44,328 nucleotides of DNA, from the NCBI GenBank assembly GCA_963575745.1, contig CAUYUJ010022050.1, positions 85,001 to 129,328 of the forward strand, written 5' to 3'. Position 1 is the stretch's first letter; each line of letters starts with the position of its first letter. Positions 19,791-32,000 of the stretch are shown here, in pieces. The notes beneath the pieces are model-generated. The model was not told the DNA's origin, did not search any database, and saw only the letters and a program-made list of their open reading frames with translations. The stretch comes from Prorocentrum cordatum. Its lineage: Eukaryota; Sar; Dinophyceae; Prorocentrales; Prorocentraceae. A program made the position numbers and the translations under genes.

Positions 19791-20499
19791 TCCTGAACGA
19801 AGCCCGAGTCGACCACGGACTTCCAGCCAGGACAGCCGTGGCCGATCACCATCCCGCGGATCAGGAAGCCAACGGTCTTCACAACGCGGGGGGTTTCGCT
19901 ACGCAAGCGATTCACGACAGGGACGTGACAACCGACGCCAATACGACCGATCCCGTTCCACATCCAGGAGGTCCCAAGACTCTCGCAGCCAATCGAGACG
20001 TTGTTACGACAGATCTTCGAGATCTACCTCCCGAGGACGAGACAATCGTGGCGGCGGACGTGGCAGTCCACGCGGCCGTGATCGATCATATGGCAGTGAC
20101 AAAGGACGTGGCAAGCGGTATCCGAGCCGCGGATCGTCCCGTGGTTCACCCAACACTAGAGCACGTTCTCCTGCCAACTTTAGACATTCACGCCGTTCAG
20201 ACCGCAGCTACGTCATCCGCGACAAGACCCTCATGGCCAACACCAAGGACACAACGACATCTACCAAGATACGTCGTCGGATACGCTTCGACGTACGCAA
20301 CGTGGACTACCATTTCCATACCATATCTGGCAGAGCCAGACTGGACAGGTGGAAAGAGCTGCCGAATGAGGGTGACATCGTCAAAGTACCAGATCCATTA
20401 CCACAAAAATGGTGGGATGATAGTGCAGAGGCCTTACGAGAATGTCAAAAAGAGGCACAACTATGGTACGACGAACTGTACGACTACCGACACAACTAA
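19791..20499 (+). CDS. Inner Gag, Arg/Ser-rich C-terminal tail
   Basis: In the third phase, the sequence is dense in Arg-Ser, Ser-Arg and Arg-Gly pairs from about 19800 to 20220, like an RS/RGG domain. It then becomes mixed sequence ending with a WWDDSAEALRECQKEAQLWYDELYDY helix and TAA at 20497-20499. The downstream protease is in the same phase, six bases later. The TAA may be the natural Gag terminator or another nonsense change. RS/RGG tails often bind RNA, which fits a nucleocapsid extension. Confidence 0.6.
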
Positions 20500-20994
20500 G
20501 AGTCGGTGGCCACACCAACTGCGATCCGAAAGCATGACGACACTGTCAAGCAGTCATCAAAGACTGCCCAGACGACAACAACGACAAAGCAAGTCGACAC
20601 TCCACGTTCGACTGCAGCATTGACAAGGTCTTGGGTTCTTGACAGTGGATCTGCCCATCATATTCAGGGAAAACATGAACTTACGCAGACTGAGTCGGAT
20701 CGCATATCTATTCGCGAAGAGCATATTCTGGAAACTGCAAATGGTGATCGTACCGTCAACGAGCACTACGACATACGGCTACCCGAAGTTGGACTGCATA
20801 GTTCAGCCCTTGCTTTACCAGACTGCCCATCATTACTATCAGTTTGAAAATTGATCGAGGTTGATGGCTTTCGACAGCTTTGGGATCCTGAGCTGGGCTA
20901 CATGCTTCAGGATCCGGGGGGCCAATGGTATAATATTCCAGTCAACAATCGTGTGCCAGAGTTACGACCCGACGACTTAACACGGATACCACCA
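20500..20994 (+). CDS. Inner protease (retropepsin-like)
   Basis: The peptide WVLDSGSAHHIQG carries the Asp-Ser-Gly catalytic triplet (Asp at 20641) of the Copia aspartic protease, which would mature Gag-Pol. The frame is broken by TGA at 20845-20847 directly after an LLSV segment. The same phase continues afterwards with VDGFRQLWDPELGYMLQDP, so a GGA-to-TGA change is likely. Around 20985-21005 sense passes to the +1 phase leading into integrase. As written the protease could not be made as part of a full Gag-Pol. Confidence 0.7.
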
Positions 20995-21930
20995 CCACGT
21001 TTATGCACTTCGTCAGCGCCCCGCCGTCGTCAGCGAAAGCGTTCATCCGCCCGCTGTAACGACTGCAGACGAGTTACGACCCCACATAGGGACCTGCCCC
21101 AAGAGACCACATGTCGGAGAGGGAGGAGGAGCACGGACCATCACGGTCGAAGAACCTCCCGACACAAGAACAGACGAGACCAACGTGGACACGACCACCG
21201 ACTCGCCTACTTCTCAGATGCAGTGTTCTCCTCCACAATGCGGGGGGTTCGATATAGCTCAAGCTGACAACGACATACCGACAGAGACACCCACACGAAC
21301 GCATCCAGACAACGATCGAGTTCTGCCCAACAGACAAAAGAAACCGATCGACCCGATGCATTACATGACTCACAGCCCAAAACATCCCGACTGTGAGATC
21401 TGTTCTCGTACGATGGCACAGAATGCCCCGTGTAGACGACAGCGCAAACCACATCCACCGGCAGACCCCACCGAAGAGGATAACGCCTACGAAGCTTTTG
21501 TCCCAAAGAAGTTCGGTGAAGCTCTAACTGCTGACCATATCGTACTGGCCAAAGACGATGCCGCGGACAAACATGGCGACAAATATGCACTTGTTGTCCT
21601 TGACAGATATACTGGCATCTTCATGGCCTACCCAGCGCTACACAAAGACGCAGCTACTACAAAGGCATCCTTTCAACAGTTCATCGCCGCGAACGATGAG
21701 GTGAAGCATATCTACACAGACAATTCTGGAGAGCTTCAGAAAGCTTGCCGCCAGTTGGGATGGAGACACGACACGAGTACGCCACATCGTCCACAGACAA
21801 ATGGATTGATTGAGCGCGTTGTCAAAATTGTCATTCTTGGTACCAGAGCTGTGTTACATATGTCTGGTCTGGGACACGAATGGTGGAAAGAGGCCATGCA
21901 AGCCTTTTGCTGTGGACACAACTTTTGTGC
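20995..21930 (+). CDS. Inner integrase
   Basis: A His/Cys zinc site is seen in HYMTHSPKHPDCEIC (about 21359-21403). The catalytic core has Asp at 21533 (TADHIV), Asp at 21719 (IYTDNSGEL) and Glu at 21812 (NGLIERVV). Spacing between the last two is 30 residues, shorter than the textbook 35. The core is followed by HEWWKEAMQAFC, typical of dinoflagellate Copia integrases. It would insert the cDNA, producing the 5-bp duplication seen at the ends. Sense leaves this phase near 21915-21950, and the C-terminal integrase part continues in the next phase. Confidence 0.85.
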
Positions 21931-24017
21931 ATACATCCACGGGCGTCGCTGCCCTCAACGAGGAGCACGCAGAAAAGACAGCTCATGAAATAAGATTTGG
22001 CGAAAGCTTTCCTGGGCACTGCATGCCATTCGGTGCTCGGATATTTTGGAAATGCCTCAACCCCGAGATTAACAACGAGACTGCAAAGTTCAAAGAAAAT
22101 ACTCGGGAAGGGTTATTCATGGGATACCACTTACACTCTGGTGGACGATGGTCAGGTGACTACCTTGTTTTGGACACGGCTACATACGCCAAGAACCCTG
22201 ATGGTGATCTGTGTCATGTGCACAGAGTCAAAGACATCATCATCCCCGATGGCAAGTTCACCTACCCCGTGAAAGATGGTACCCTACGACATCATAACCC
22301 TGAGGCACACGACGAGGTGAAGGCATCTACTTCTCGCCCCTTGGGTGACAAGCCAATGCCTGATCCTCCACTTTCTTACCCTAAAGAATGGGATGATCCG
22401 TCTATGATGACGACGGAAGATAACGCTATTGATATCCAGACATCGGCTTCTGAAATTGCTGCACCAGCGCCGGAGCCAGACTACTGGGAACAGCGTGGAT
22501 ATTGCGTAATCAGACACTTTCGTACCCCAAGAAAGAAACTATTCATCCCAACGGACGACGTCATGAATATACCAGTACCTGTTGACCAACTCGACGTGAC
22601 ACGAGATTTCAAAACGACTTCTACTTTCGAGGGCGAAAGTAACTTCCGAGATGTTTGGGATGGTGTTAGCGCCCACGACCACAGGGAGCTGAGCGAGCCG
22701 TGGACAGGCACGATTCAGTTCTATGAGCTTCCAAAAATAACGCCAGACGGCAAAATGGTGGTTCGTGGACGCGAGACACGTGTGCAGACTACTACACGTC
22801 CTGATCACGTTCTTCCCGAGCATTGGAAAACACTTTCCCGTGGACAGCAAAAGAAAGAGATCGATTACGCCAACGACGTTAAACGAGCCCGTGAAATTCG
22901 TGATTGTGCTGCATTGCGAGTGTGGACAAGACAGGATAAACAGGTCAACAATTTCCGTACTACTACATCAGGCGGACCCACATGGAATACTGTGGAGCGA
23001 CGGATTACATACGACACTGACAATGGTGACGTCATCCGCGACGAGAATGTCAAAGGCGTGACAAACAAAGAAATACTGTATGCCAAATTACCTGGTGGGC
23101 CACGTGACATTACCACGGTACTATACTACCGTCAACTACCACCACAGCACGATGGAGAAGAACGTGCTTTGGTATTTGTGGATAATGAGGGAACCGACTT
23201 TGGGACTTTGAACCCGCTCATACGCAAGTTCACCCAGTCGGTAGCAATACCAACCATGCCACGTGAGACCAACTACATGCCGGCACACAGAGAGAAAATA
23301 CCAGATTCGACATGGTCACGCCCAGCATTAGTTACCAGAAACCTGAGTAAGAAAGAAGTTGCCGCAGAACCACGTGCACAAGAAGCCCTACGAAAAGAAT
23401 ACGAGAGATTGGAAAAGAAACAAACATGGATGTTGGAGACTGTTGCAGAAAAAGCTGATATTGAGTCACAAGCTATTCGCAATGGAACAAAGGTGCATTT
23501 CTTCAACATATTGGAATTATCTTCAGTCAAACATGAAGAACTTCCTCCTGATCTACGTAAATTCAAGGGCAGAGTGGTGGTTCAGGGCAATACAGGCAAA
23601 GATGAAACTGGTTTTGCCGCCATATTCGCCGACGCCGCTTCCAGTGCTTCGCATATAGAGGCTTCCAAACTTTGCGATGCTACTGCATTATTACCGCAAT
23701 ATGCGGGAGAGCAAAGTGACGCACCTGGAGCTTACACGCAGGCATTATTATACGGCGACGGACGAATTGATCCAGTTGATACATGGATTACTATACCTAA
23801 ATGGCGACAACCGACATCATGGTCAAAATACAATAACCCAGTGTGCCGATTGCGATTGGCACTATACGGACACCCTCTTGCAGGTGTCTTTTGGGAACGA
23901 AAATGCCGCACATGCTTGGAAAGCGTCGGTTTCGAGCCTATTTCAGGATGGGAATGTGTATGGAGACACAACAAACTGGGATTGATCTTTTCAGTATATG
24001 TGGACGATTTTAAATAG
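21931..24017 (+). CDS. Inner integrase C-terminus and reverse transcriptase, stopped by TAG
   Basis: The frame opens with the Copia integrase tail (TAHEIRFGESFPGHCMPFGARIFW, about 21987-22058). A long linker follows, then from about 23100 reverse transcriptase: KFKGRVVVQGN, an AGEQSDAPGAYTQA block holding the first catalytic Asp, and NPVCRLRLALYGHPLAGVFWE. The YVDD active-site motif is at 23997-24008. A TAG at 24015-24017 cuts the enzyme two codons later. The next codons in the same phase continue the normal Copia sequence (AGP...GWDYIRKSGIDLDPP), so TTG-to-TAG is probable. The enzyme would convert element RNA to DNA. This copy could not do so without readthrough. Confidence 0.88.
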
Positions 24018-25980
24018 GCCGGCCCAGCTCATAATCTACAGACTGGCTGGGATTATATTCGCAAAAGCGGTATCGATTTGGATCCACCTACTCCTTACTC
24101 ACAATATTTGGGTTGTGGACAACAAGCATATGACGTACCGCAGAGCATCTTCGACAAAAGAATGTCCACAATACGCCCTATGCTACCTGCACACAACGAG
24201 AAAGAATACAATACGGCAAAACACGTTCGTGGTATTCGACATGACATGCTTGGTTTTACCGATCAGTGCATTGAGCGGTACCTGGAATGCGCCTCCAAGC
24301 GCGCCCAGGGAAAAGGGTCACGTCGGAAACGATCCGACTCGCCGAGGGCTTCGCGATCCAAATCGCCATCCTCCTCCGGGTCGGTCGCCAGACCTACCAG
24401 TGTGCTCAACGCACGGCCACGATCATCCAGCCCAGCAAAATCGGTCGACACAACTTCTACCAATACCATACCCGCCACATACCATGATCTACCCGACGCA
24501 GAGACTCCTGGCATCGAGGACACCTCCTTCACTGAGTCCGACTATTCAGACGAGGGCGTTCTCGGCCAGGACGCGGCAAGTGTGCTAATGAAGATCCTGT
24601 ACTTGGCACGTTGCTGTCGTTTCGATCTTCTGCATCCGGTATGTATGTTGGCCAGAGAAATTACCAAATGGAATACTACATGTGACAAACGTCTACATCG
24701 GTTGATCTGCTACATCAAAACGACGCGTACACACTGCTTACACGGATGGATAGGCGATTCATCAGACAAGTTATCCATCATGCTGTTCACTGACGCCTCG
24801 TTCGCTGATTGCATTACATCATCCAAATCCACTACTGGTGTTTTTGCTGCGCTTGTTGGACCCAATACGTTCTTTCCAGTCAACGCTGTATGTAAGAAAC
24901 AAACTGTTGTTTCACATTCATCTACTGAATCGGAGATCGTTGCTCTCGATTCCGCACTACGACTGGAAGGGTTACCACTACTATCATTCTGGGAAGCCGT
25001 GGTGGGAGTTGCCAAAACATGCAAGGAGAAGAATACATGCCTGAGTTGCCATCGACACGTTGACCCGGCGATGTGTCCTACATTGGCAGCCAAAAAGAAG
25101 CGTAAACTATCGCCTCGCAAGGCACCCCCTACTCGGGGATCTTCTCCTGGCCGTAGGCAACTACCGCTAAATACGGATTTGCCTACGACTCCAAAGAGAC
25201 GTACAATATCCCATGAAGGTACCGTACTACACGTGGATCCAGAGCCAGCTCCAGAGATCAGTGCACCGAAAGTACGACTTATCGTCCTGGAGGATAACCA
25301 GGCCGTTATCAAAATTGTCCAAAAGGGACGTACACCAGCACTTCGTCATCTTCATCGTACTCATCGTATCAATCTGGATTGGATATGCGAAACATGTCAA
25401 ATTGAACATATCGAGCTTAAATATGTAGGAACAAAAGAGCAGATCACAGATATGATGACCAAACATTTCGAGACCAAGAAAGCAGACCTTTGGAAGGACC
25501 TCTTGGAACACTCGCTTATTTTTCCTGTTACTCCGATACAATGTCCGCCGATACGAGGGCCTCGGAGGCCCGACGGTTTACCTCATGAAGCGGAACCTCC
25601 TAAATTGAATGGATGCCCAGAAATATGCAAGATATTGCTAACGGAAAAAGAGAGATGGGGCGAGGTAGGATCAGAATGCGGATTTCAGTGTGTTGGACAA
25701 GCTAACCATGAGGGACTATGTGCATGCATGTACCACTATGGCGTACCAGCCGCAGATACTGCGTCGCGCACACCTCGTTCACGCGCACGTTCACCGCACG
25801 GTAGACATCCTCGCCATCCCCCCTCACCTCAACGAGATGCAGAGAGAGTTAGGACATTGATTATTCGTTCACACCGCAGCAATTTTACGACTCGAGCTAC
25901 AAAGCTTACAAGCATCCTGTTTGCCGCTTGCGAGGCGAACATAAGTGGGACCGGTTCTAATCCCGACCCCTCCATCCACG
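24018..25980 (+). CDS. Inner reverse transcriptase end and RNase H
   Basis: Directly in frame after the TAG, the thumb region (PYSQYLGCGQQ) is followed by a Ser/Arg-rich insertion (about 24290-24540). RNase H comes next: LFTDASFAD (first Asp at 24792), KKQTVVSHSSTESEIVAL and, after an 80-residue insertion, EDNQAVIKIVQKG with THRINLDWI and the closing MMTKHF motif near 25460. RNase H removes the RNA template during reverse transcription. There is no stop after it. The frame runs on through a Cys-rich and Arg/Pro-rich linker into the accessory region, so the accessory protein would be a C-terminal fusion to Pol unless processed. Confidence 0.85.
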
Positions 25981-27915
25981 AGATGGATCAGGCACAGCCG
26001 CTCAACCTCGTCGGCTGGCCCATTGGCTACGACAAGGAGTACGACCCGAACGCCAGGGACGATGACCGCGTGGGCTTTGCGTACCACGCTCAAACTGGTC
26101 GTCCTCGTGACCCCGAAGATGGTTACATATACATACATCAACGGCGTGCCGATCGGAGCGGAGAATTTGATCTTCGCGTACCCGACGAGTCTTCTATCCG
26201 TGAACTTGCCCGCTTCGCGTCCGTCGAGGCTAAGAAATGGGCCAGCACCGAGAGTGGATCCGTCGGCGGCAACGCCAACTACGAGTACAACACGTTCACA
26301 GCTACGCCGTGGCTATCATTCATGCGTGCTATGTGTATGATTTCCAGCCTTTTCAATCGTAATCCTTCAGTACAAGACAGTGTTCGTGGACTACATGATC
26401 ATGTGAATGCGACGATCCCAGGATCAGACCGCAAATGTCCACCATCAAACTTTACTACTATGATACTGAAGACGGAGTGGATGATGATTCACAACGATTG
26501 GTCCAAAATTGGCAGTGCAGTTCTGGGACAATACACCGACGACAGCGTTACGGATACGCAAAACTATTACAACAATGGTCTGAGTGCACCATCCGATGTA
26601 TACCAGAATGGATTGGTAACGCCATGCTATGCTCCTAAAATTGATCGTGCAATGGCCAAGCTACCTACTCGTCCACCTGGCATCGCCAGGACATCGGATA
26701 CATCTGGGCACATCGGTCATATCGTCGAGGATAATTTGGTCACCAACACGAGAGCTTTTTCCGACCTTACCCAAACAAAGAAGTTCCGCCGCAAGCTTAC
26801 TACATGGTTGACTGCGCGCGGAGGCTTTGGAAGTATCGGATCAAACTCCAAGACGGTGGCAACACCATCCGACCATCCGAATGGTTGGGTGGCGATATTG
26901 GATGATCCACAAGAGACAGAGCGTACCTATCGTTGGACACCATACAACGAGGGCAACGACTTCTTCGGCGACGCCGCTGACCACATGGGTTCGAATGATC
27001 CTGGCATGACTCCTGGCAATGATGTGGACCCATTCGAGTTGGACCACGCAAAATACAGTGCTTTCTGTGGTGGTCGCTTGGTTTCTACCCTATTGTCAGA
27101 CAATGGGTGGCACTCCCTCGTACAAGAGGACTTGGGACTACTATTGCATCATGCATTTGGGCCATCGGGTCATGCGTACAAATGGACCAACTTATACACG
27201 GACTCAACATGGATCATGCATCCGAAGAAAGGGGCTAAGGGTGCAAACCACAAGAAGTACCCCACTTTCGGCATCGACGAGCTCAACGCTGCCCAGAAGA
27301 GAATCGACCTCGCCAAAGCATCAAATACTGCTCTTGTACCGCTATTCATGCCGTGCCTTAACCGCGCAGAATACATGGGTGGCGCTACTCTTGAGCACCT
27401 GTCGACCATGACCCGCGACGACATCATGATGTGGGCATTCTCTTTTGGCAATTACAGGGAATGGTTCAGACAGAATGACACGCCGATCGGTCAAGATTGC
27501 GTTCTCTTGCCTGAAGCTGGTTATGAGGGCGTACGAAACGGAATGGAGGAACTACGCAAGCAACGTTTCGAGAAAGAGGAAAGCCGTATCAACGCTCTTC
27601 TCAACAATCAGTTTGAGAACACTCTCGAGCAGCGCAATATGATCAGGAAGAACCGCGAAGCCAGAGGCCTCATGTTTCAAAGCGACAACGCTTCCATCAA
27701 GAAGTGGCGCGAGCTGAACGAGACCATCTGGGAATACTGGGCCAATGATTTCCCATCATCCATAAAACAAAGACACTATCACAGGGGACTCAATGCCATG
27801 GTAGTATGGAGCGCGAACGACATCGCATGTGCCAATCCCGGACAGAACACCATCGACATGCGCCGACATCACAGCCGTGCTCCTACCAACGTATACGAGC
27901 TCCAAAGATGGAATG
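25981..27915 (+). CDS. Inner accessory region, part 1, unknown function
   Basis: In frame with RNase H. An ATG at 25983 opens about 645 residues of protein-like, compositionally normal sequence with many aromatic residues (for example NANYEYNTFTATPWLSFMRA, and WEYWANDFPSSIKQRHYH). No family is recognised. It is not part of the standard Copia repertoire, which ends with RNase H. Sense leaves this phase near 27905-27925, shortly before the frame ends at 27983. It may have been captured from the host or from another element. Codon use looks like that of the neighbouring pol. Confidence 0.6.
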
Positions 27916-28235
27916 TGAGGGCGGCGTCCCGACGCTCATGCCCGTACACGTGCTCGTGGACGTATCACGTTTTGTCGATGTGATGCAGTATTTCCGCTGC
28001 CCCACGGTCATGGGACCTGGAAAAGCAGCGCAATGGGGCGCACACCCGAACTTTGATCACCACACGAGCGACTTGATCACTATCATGCAGAACCGTGGTA
28101 TCACTGTTCTTCCATCCGACCATTGGGTGGATAGGTACGACAGGGTTACCCCACAGGCTTGGCACGCCAAACAGAATAACCATAACATGGCAATGTTAAC
28201 AACGCAATTCTGCGACGCAGTATGCTATCGCAATT
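27916..28235 (+). CDS. Inner accessory region, part 2 (shifted phase)
   Basis: The frame phased with 27806 carries a globular-looking stretch, VHVLVDVSRFVDVMQYFRCP and then ITVLPSDHWVDRYDRV, that continues part 1 after an apparent one-base shift. The alternating hydrophobic LVDVS strand followed by PSDHW could be an alpha/beta fold, but no family is recognised. Sense moves again near 28200-28260. Confidence 0.5.
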
Positions 28236-29000
28236 TTTGCGCATTGATACAGTCTCTTCCTTCTCAGCCATATCCATTCAGGCCGCCATTGCTGACTTCT
28301 GTCACGGACAACAGGCCTACACTCAGGCCAAGGAAATCATGGCAGCCCTCGACTTCAGAGAAAAGTTGACAAACGAATGGAAAAGAGACCTCAGCCTCAC
28401 AACATTGATGACACAGACGGCAAACGAGATGGCTCATTGTGCGTGGATGGCGTCATGTGCCGAGGGCACATTGCCGGCATCACTGCCTGCCGAGACGGGC
28501 GACACGACTGAGCCGACTCCTGGAAGGTCTACACGTACGCCAGCAACGGACCTTAGCGATCCTGACCAAACCCTTCCTGATAATGATCCATGGGTTATGG
28601 CATACAATGACTTATTCCAGTACCTTATGCTGTTGATCAAAGAATACCCTGGGGCTTGGGCATCTTGGCATTCTCTTGAGAAAGATGAACTTCTAGAACC
28701 CAAGATCGTCAAAACAGTTGAAGATGCACATGCAGTTACTTGGGTTGTATTCGAGCAATTCTTACGTCAGATCAAAGAGTTGGATGGAGACGATAATGCG
28801 ACCAGATCAAGACTCATTGCAGAAGAAAACAGATTGTCTTCTCACCGCATCGGCCCAGCTGCCGAGAACGAGAAGAACATCGAGGCATGCAAAACATTCT
28901 TCAAACAGAATGCACTGGATCGAGTTGCTTTGGGTCATGACCCTAATGTCCCTACAGCCGTATGGAGGGCAGCTGATGACACAGCACAGCCAGCCCACCA
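28236..29000 (+). CDS. Inner accessory region, part 3 (shifted phase)
   Basis: The frame phased with 28222 encodes mainly helical sequence (QQAYTQAKEIMAALDFREKL and VVFEQFLRQIKELDG) with an acidic Pro/Thr linker. It ends in a Gln/Pro/Ala-rich stretch that continues in the next phase near 28990-29010. No family is recognised. Three successive same-direction phase changes across the accessory region are consistent with single-base losses. Confidence 0.5.
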
Positions 29001-32000
29001 GGCCCATTGCCTGATCCACTGCAACCTGGACCGCAATCGATCAAAGCGTCGCAACCATCGACTCCAGAGCCTAAAGCAGAACAACAACCAGCAGATCAGC
29101 TCCCAAAAGCTGAGGCGGTACCGATCCCTGATGACGGCACCGACCTTGAGGCAATGGAGTTGGAGGCAACTCCTGCTGAGGAGGAGCCTTCTCCACATGA
29201 GATGAATATATTGTCATGGCAGGACAGTTGTGAGCGTTCCATGCACGAGGATACCAGCAAGCTCGGGGTCTTCGATAACTCATGCACTATTCGCGAATGG
29301 AAGTTACAGTATGGCATCAAAGATGAACATCCATACATGTGCCCAATGTTGCGGGGCACGAAAGCGACCAATGGATTTGCCTGTATCGAAGACCAAGAGT
29401 GGTACGAGCAGCTACTGCATGATGATAGTGTAATTGCTCATGCGCCTGACATTGCACAATCTGGTTGTTTCCCAGAATGGAAATGGATACCATTACCACA
29501 TTACGACGATGTACGTTATGGTCCTGAGCTAATTGATGAAGAATGGCTGGGAACAAACAAATACATGAGCAAAGACATCACGACTATGTTACGCCATGAA
29601 ATTCACTACAAAAAGTTCTGGATCAACCAATTTCATGACAGACGTATTAATATCTGGGACAAAACAACAAAGAATGATTGGAAGATTCCAAACAATTGGA
29701 AATCATTTAAAGAAATGGTTCAATGGAAATTCCGAGATCGCAAAGAAAGACACAATGGACCATCCATGGAAGCGGCAGTGGCACATTTCAAGAAAGACGG
29801 TGAAAATGATGGATACACCGATTGGAGCGACTACTATCCGATATTCATTATTCGTGCGTTCCAGAAGCATATTGACCCGCAGAAAAACAGAATCGAGATA
29901 TGCGCCAAGCCGATTCCTGACGGAGGTGACCCCAGCACTTTTGACTGGAACAGCGTTATTGCTATTCGGTGCGTCGGTGGTCACAGTTGTGTCAACCCAT
30001 CTTCAAAGCCATGGAACATGGGATGTGAGAGCTTACAGTGGACAGATATCAAATATCTCCATCATGGAACAGCATCCCGCGCCTGGAAGAACATACTGAA
30101 GACAGGGATCATTCCTGGATATGTTGAACCACATTCTCAGAGAGACAGAACCTATAAACCATCGCAGCGATCTGAGGCATTCTTCAGTTCTAGCACATAT
30201 TTGAACAACGTTCAAAAGAACCCACATACTTCAGTGGAATCGTACAAGTTCAACAGCTACAAGAACGAAGTCGAGCTGGTGATCCACATGGAGATCGCCA
30301 CAAAAGCAGGTTGCAGATTTTGGTTGGGTGCTCAGGGCGCTATCATGACTGAGGACGTGGTACCCGCTGCGGCAATTATTGCAATTCGCCGCCTCAAACC
30401 GCACCACATGCATGGCCAGCAGCTGTGGCCAGACGGCGACCCATGGGACTACCCGCCATTGGCAGCCAGAGAGCCATTGAGCAAGTACGAGATTTGCGCC
30501 TGCCTTCCTGGAGAACTTATTGACGACCCACCTGGATTGGCACCTATCGACCCCGACCAAGACATGGAGCCTCCAAGGATGACGCCTGCATCAGCACCCT
30601 CGGCCAGGCCGGGGGAAACCCCTGCTGGCCGTACATCCGCAGAGGACGCCTTGGACGAGCAAATAGTACGTGCTATGATCCAGGAGACCAATCACAAAGC
30701 AGATGATAAAGAATGGTTGATTGCATTATCACATTGTCGTGAAGCTCTTCGACCAATCACAGCAAAGATCATGCAAAAAGATTGGGATCGTCGTCCTGCA
30801 TTTAACGATGTTCGAATGGGCGAATTCATTGTCATTAAGAATTGGGGTTCTACCAAATGCTTCCACTACGACAACCATTGGCCCAAAGGCAATCACAATA
30901 CCAAGATTGCCTTGTCCAAGGGACACATATATGGTCCAATCATACATTTCGGCATCTTCGACAAGTTCTTTGCGGTACTAGTACCTATTCTCAACTACGG
31001 TTTACGATGGGTAAATATCTGGTATAATGACAAAAGCATGCCCCTCAAGGGCGTTGTATTTGCATTGCCGATTCGTATCGAAGAACACGCCATCGATCCA
31101 ACATGGATGGAGACTGCCCTGAAAGGCCCGACATCTTGCAGCGAGGACATACTGCAGCACAAGGTTAGCGGCAGCTTACCATACCTTGGAATTCCTAGCA
31201 TCCATAGACCACGTATTCCGCGTACACCACCAAGAAGGCCCGCTCCACGGACACCTGATCCAGACGAGCTGGTGGCCACACCTGCCGAGGACAACGCTCA
31301 GACGGGCGACATTCCTCGACAGGGTACAGCATCATCGCATGATCCACTGATCACCGTAATCGTGGACATATCAAATATCGTTCTTACTGCAGATGAGAAA
31401 GCTGCGAACGACAACATGAGGGCAGACCTCTCGGCAGACATCCAAGCAGAAGAGCAGATCGAGGCAAGCATCCTCGATAACATCATTGATCCGCCATCAA
31501 ATTTCCTTGATCATCCAGACTACGACCCCGACGAGGATTCAAGATGGATTAGACAGTCTGATGATTGCCGCGTGTATTGTTGGACATCGGCGCTATTGGT
31601 GGAATCGCCTATGATCAAGACGAGGCAGATCATTGAGATACACAGTGGCGCAGACAGAATCGTAATGGACAAAATTCAGTCACATTTACAATTTGAAATT
31701 CGATTTGGATCGAAAGCATGGAACGCGGAGTCATATCATTTGAACTACAATCATACCCACAAGTGGGCACATGATTTACCCAATTGTGGTGCAGATCACT
31801 TCTTCAAAAAGTTGGTACACTACCTCGACCCGGAGACTATCGAGGAGTCGACCACTGGCATCTTTCAATGGATTTCCAAAGTATACCAGAACATCTTGAA
31901 ATATAGTATTGTGGAGCTACCAGATTTCGCCAAGGAAGTCATCCATGACAACCATCCTGCACTTCAGGCATTGCGTGACCTATACAAAAATTGTACTGCG

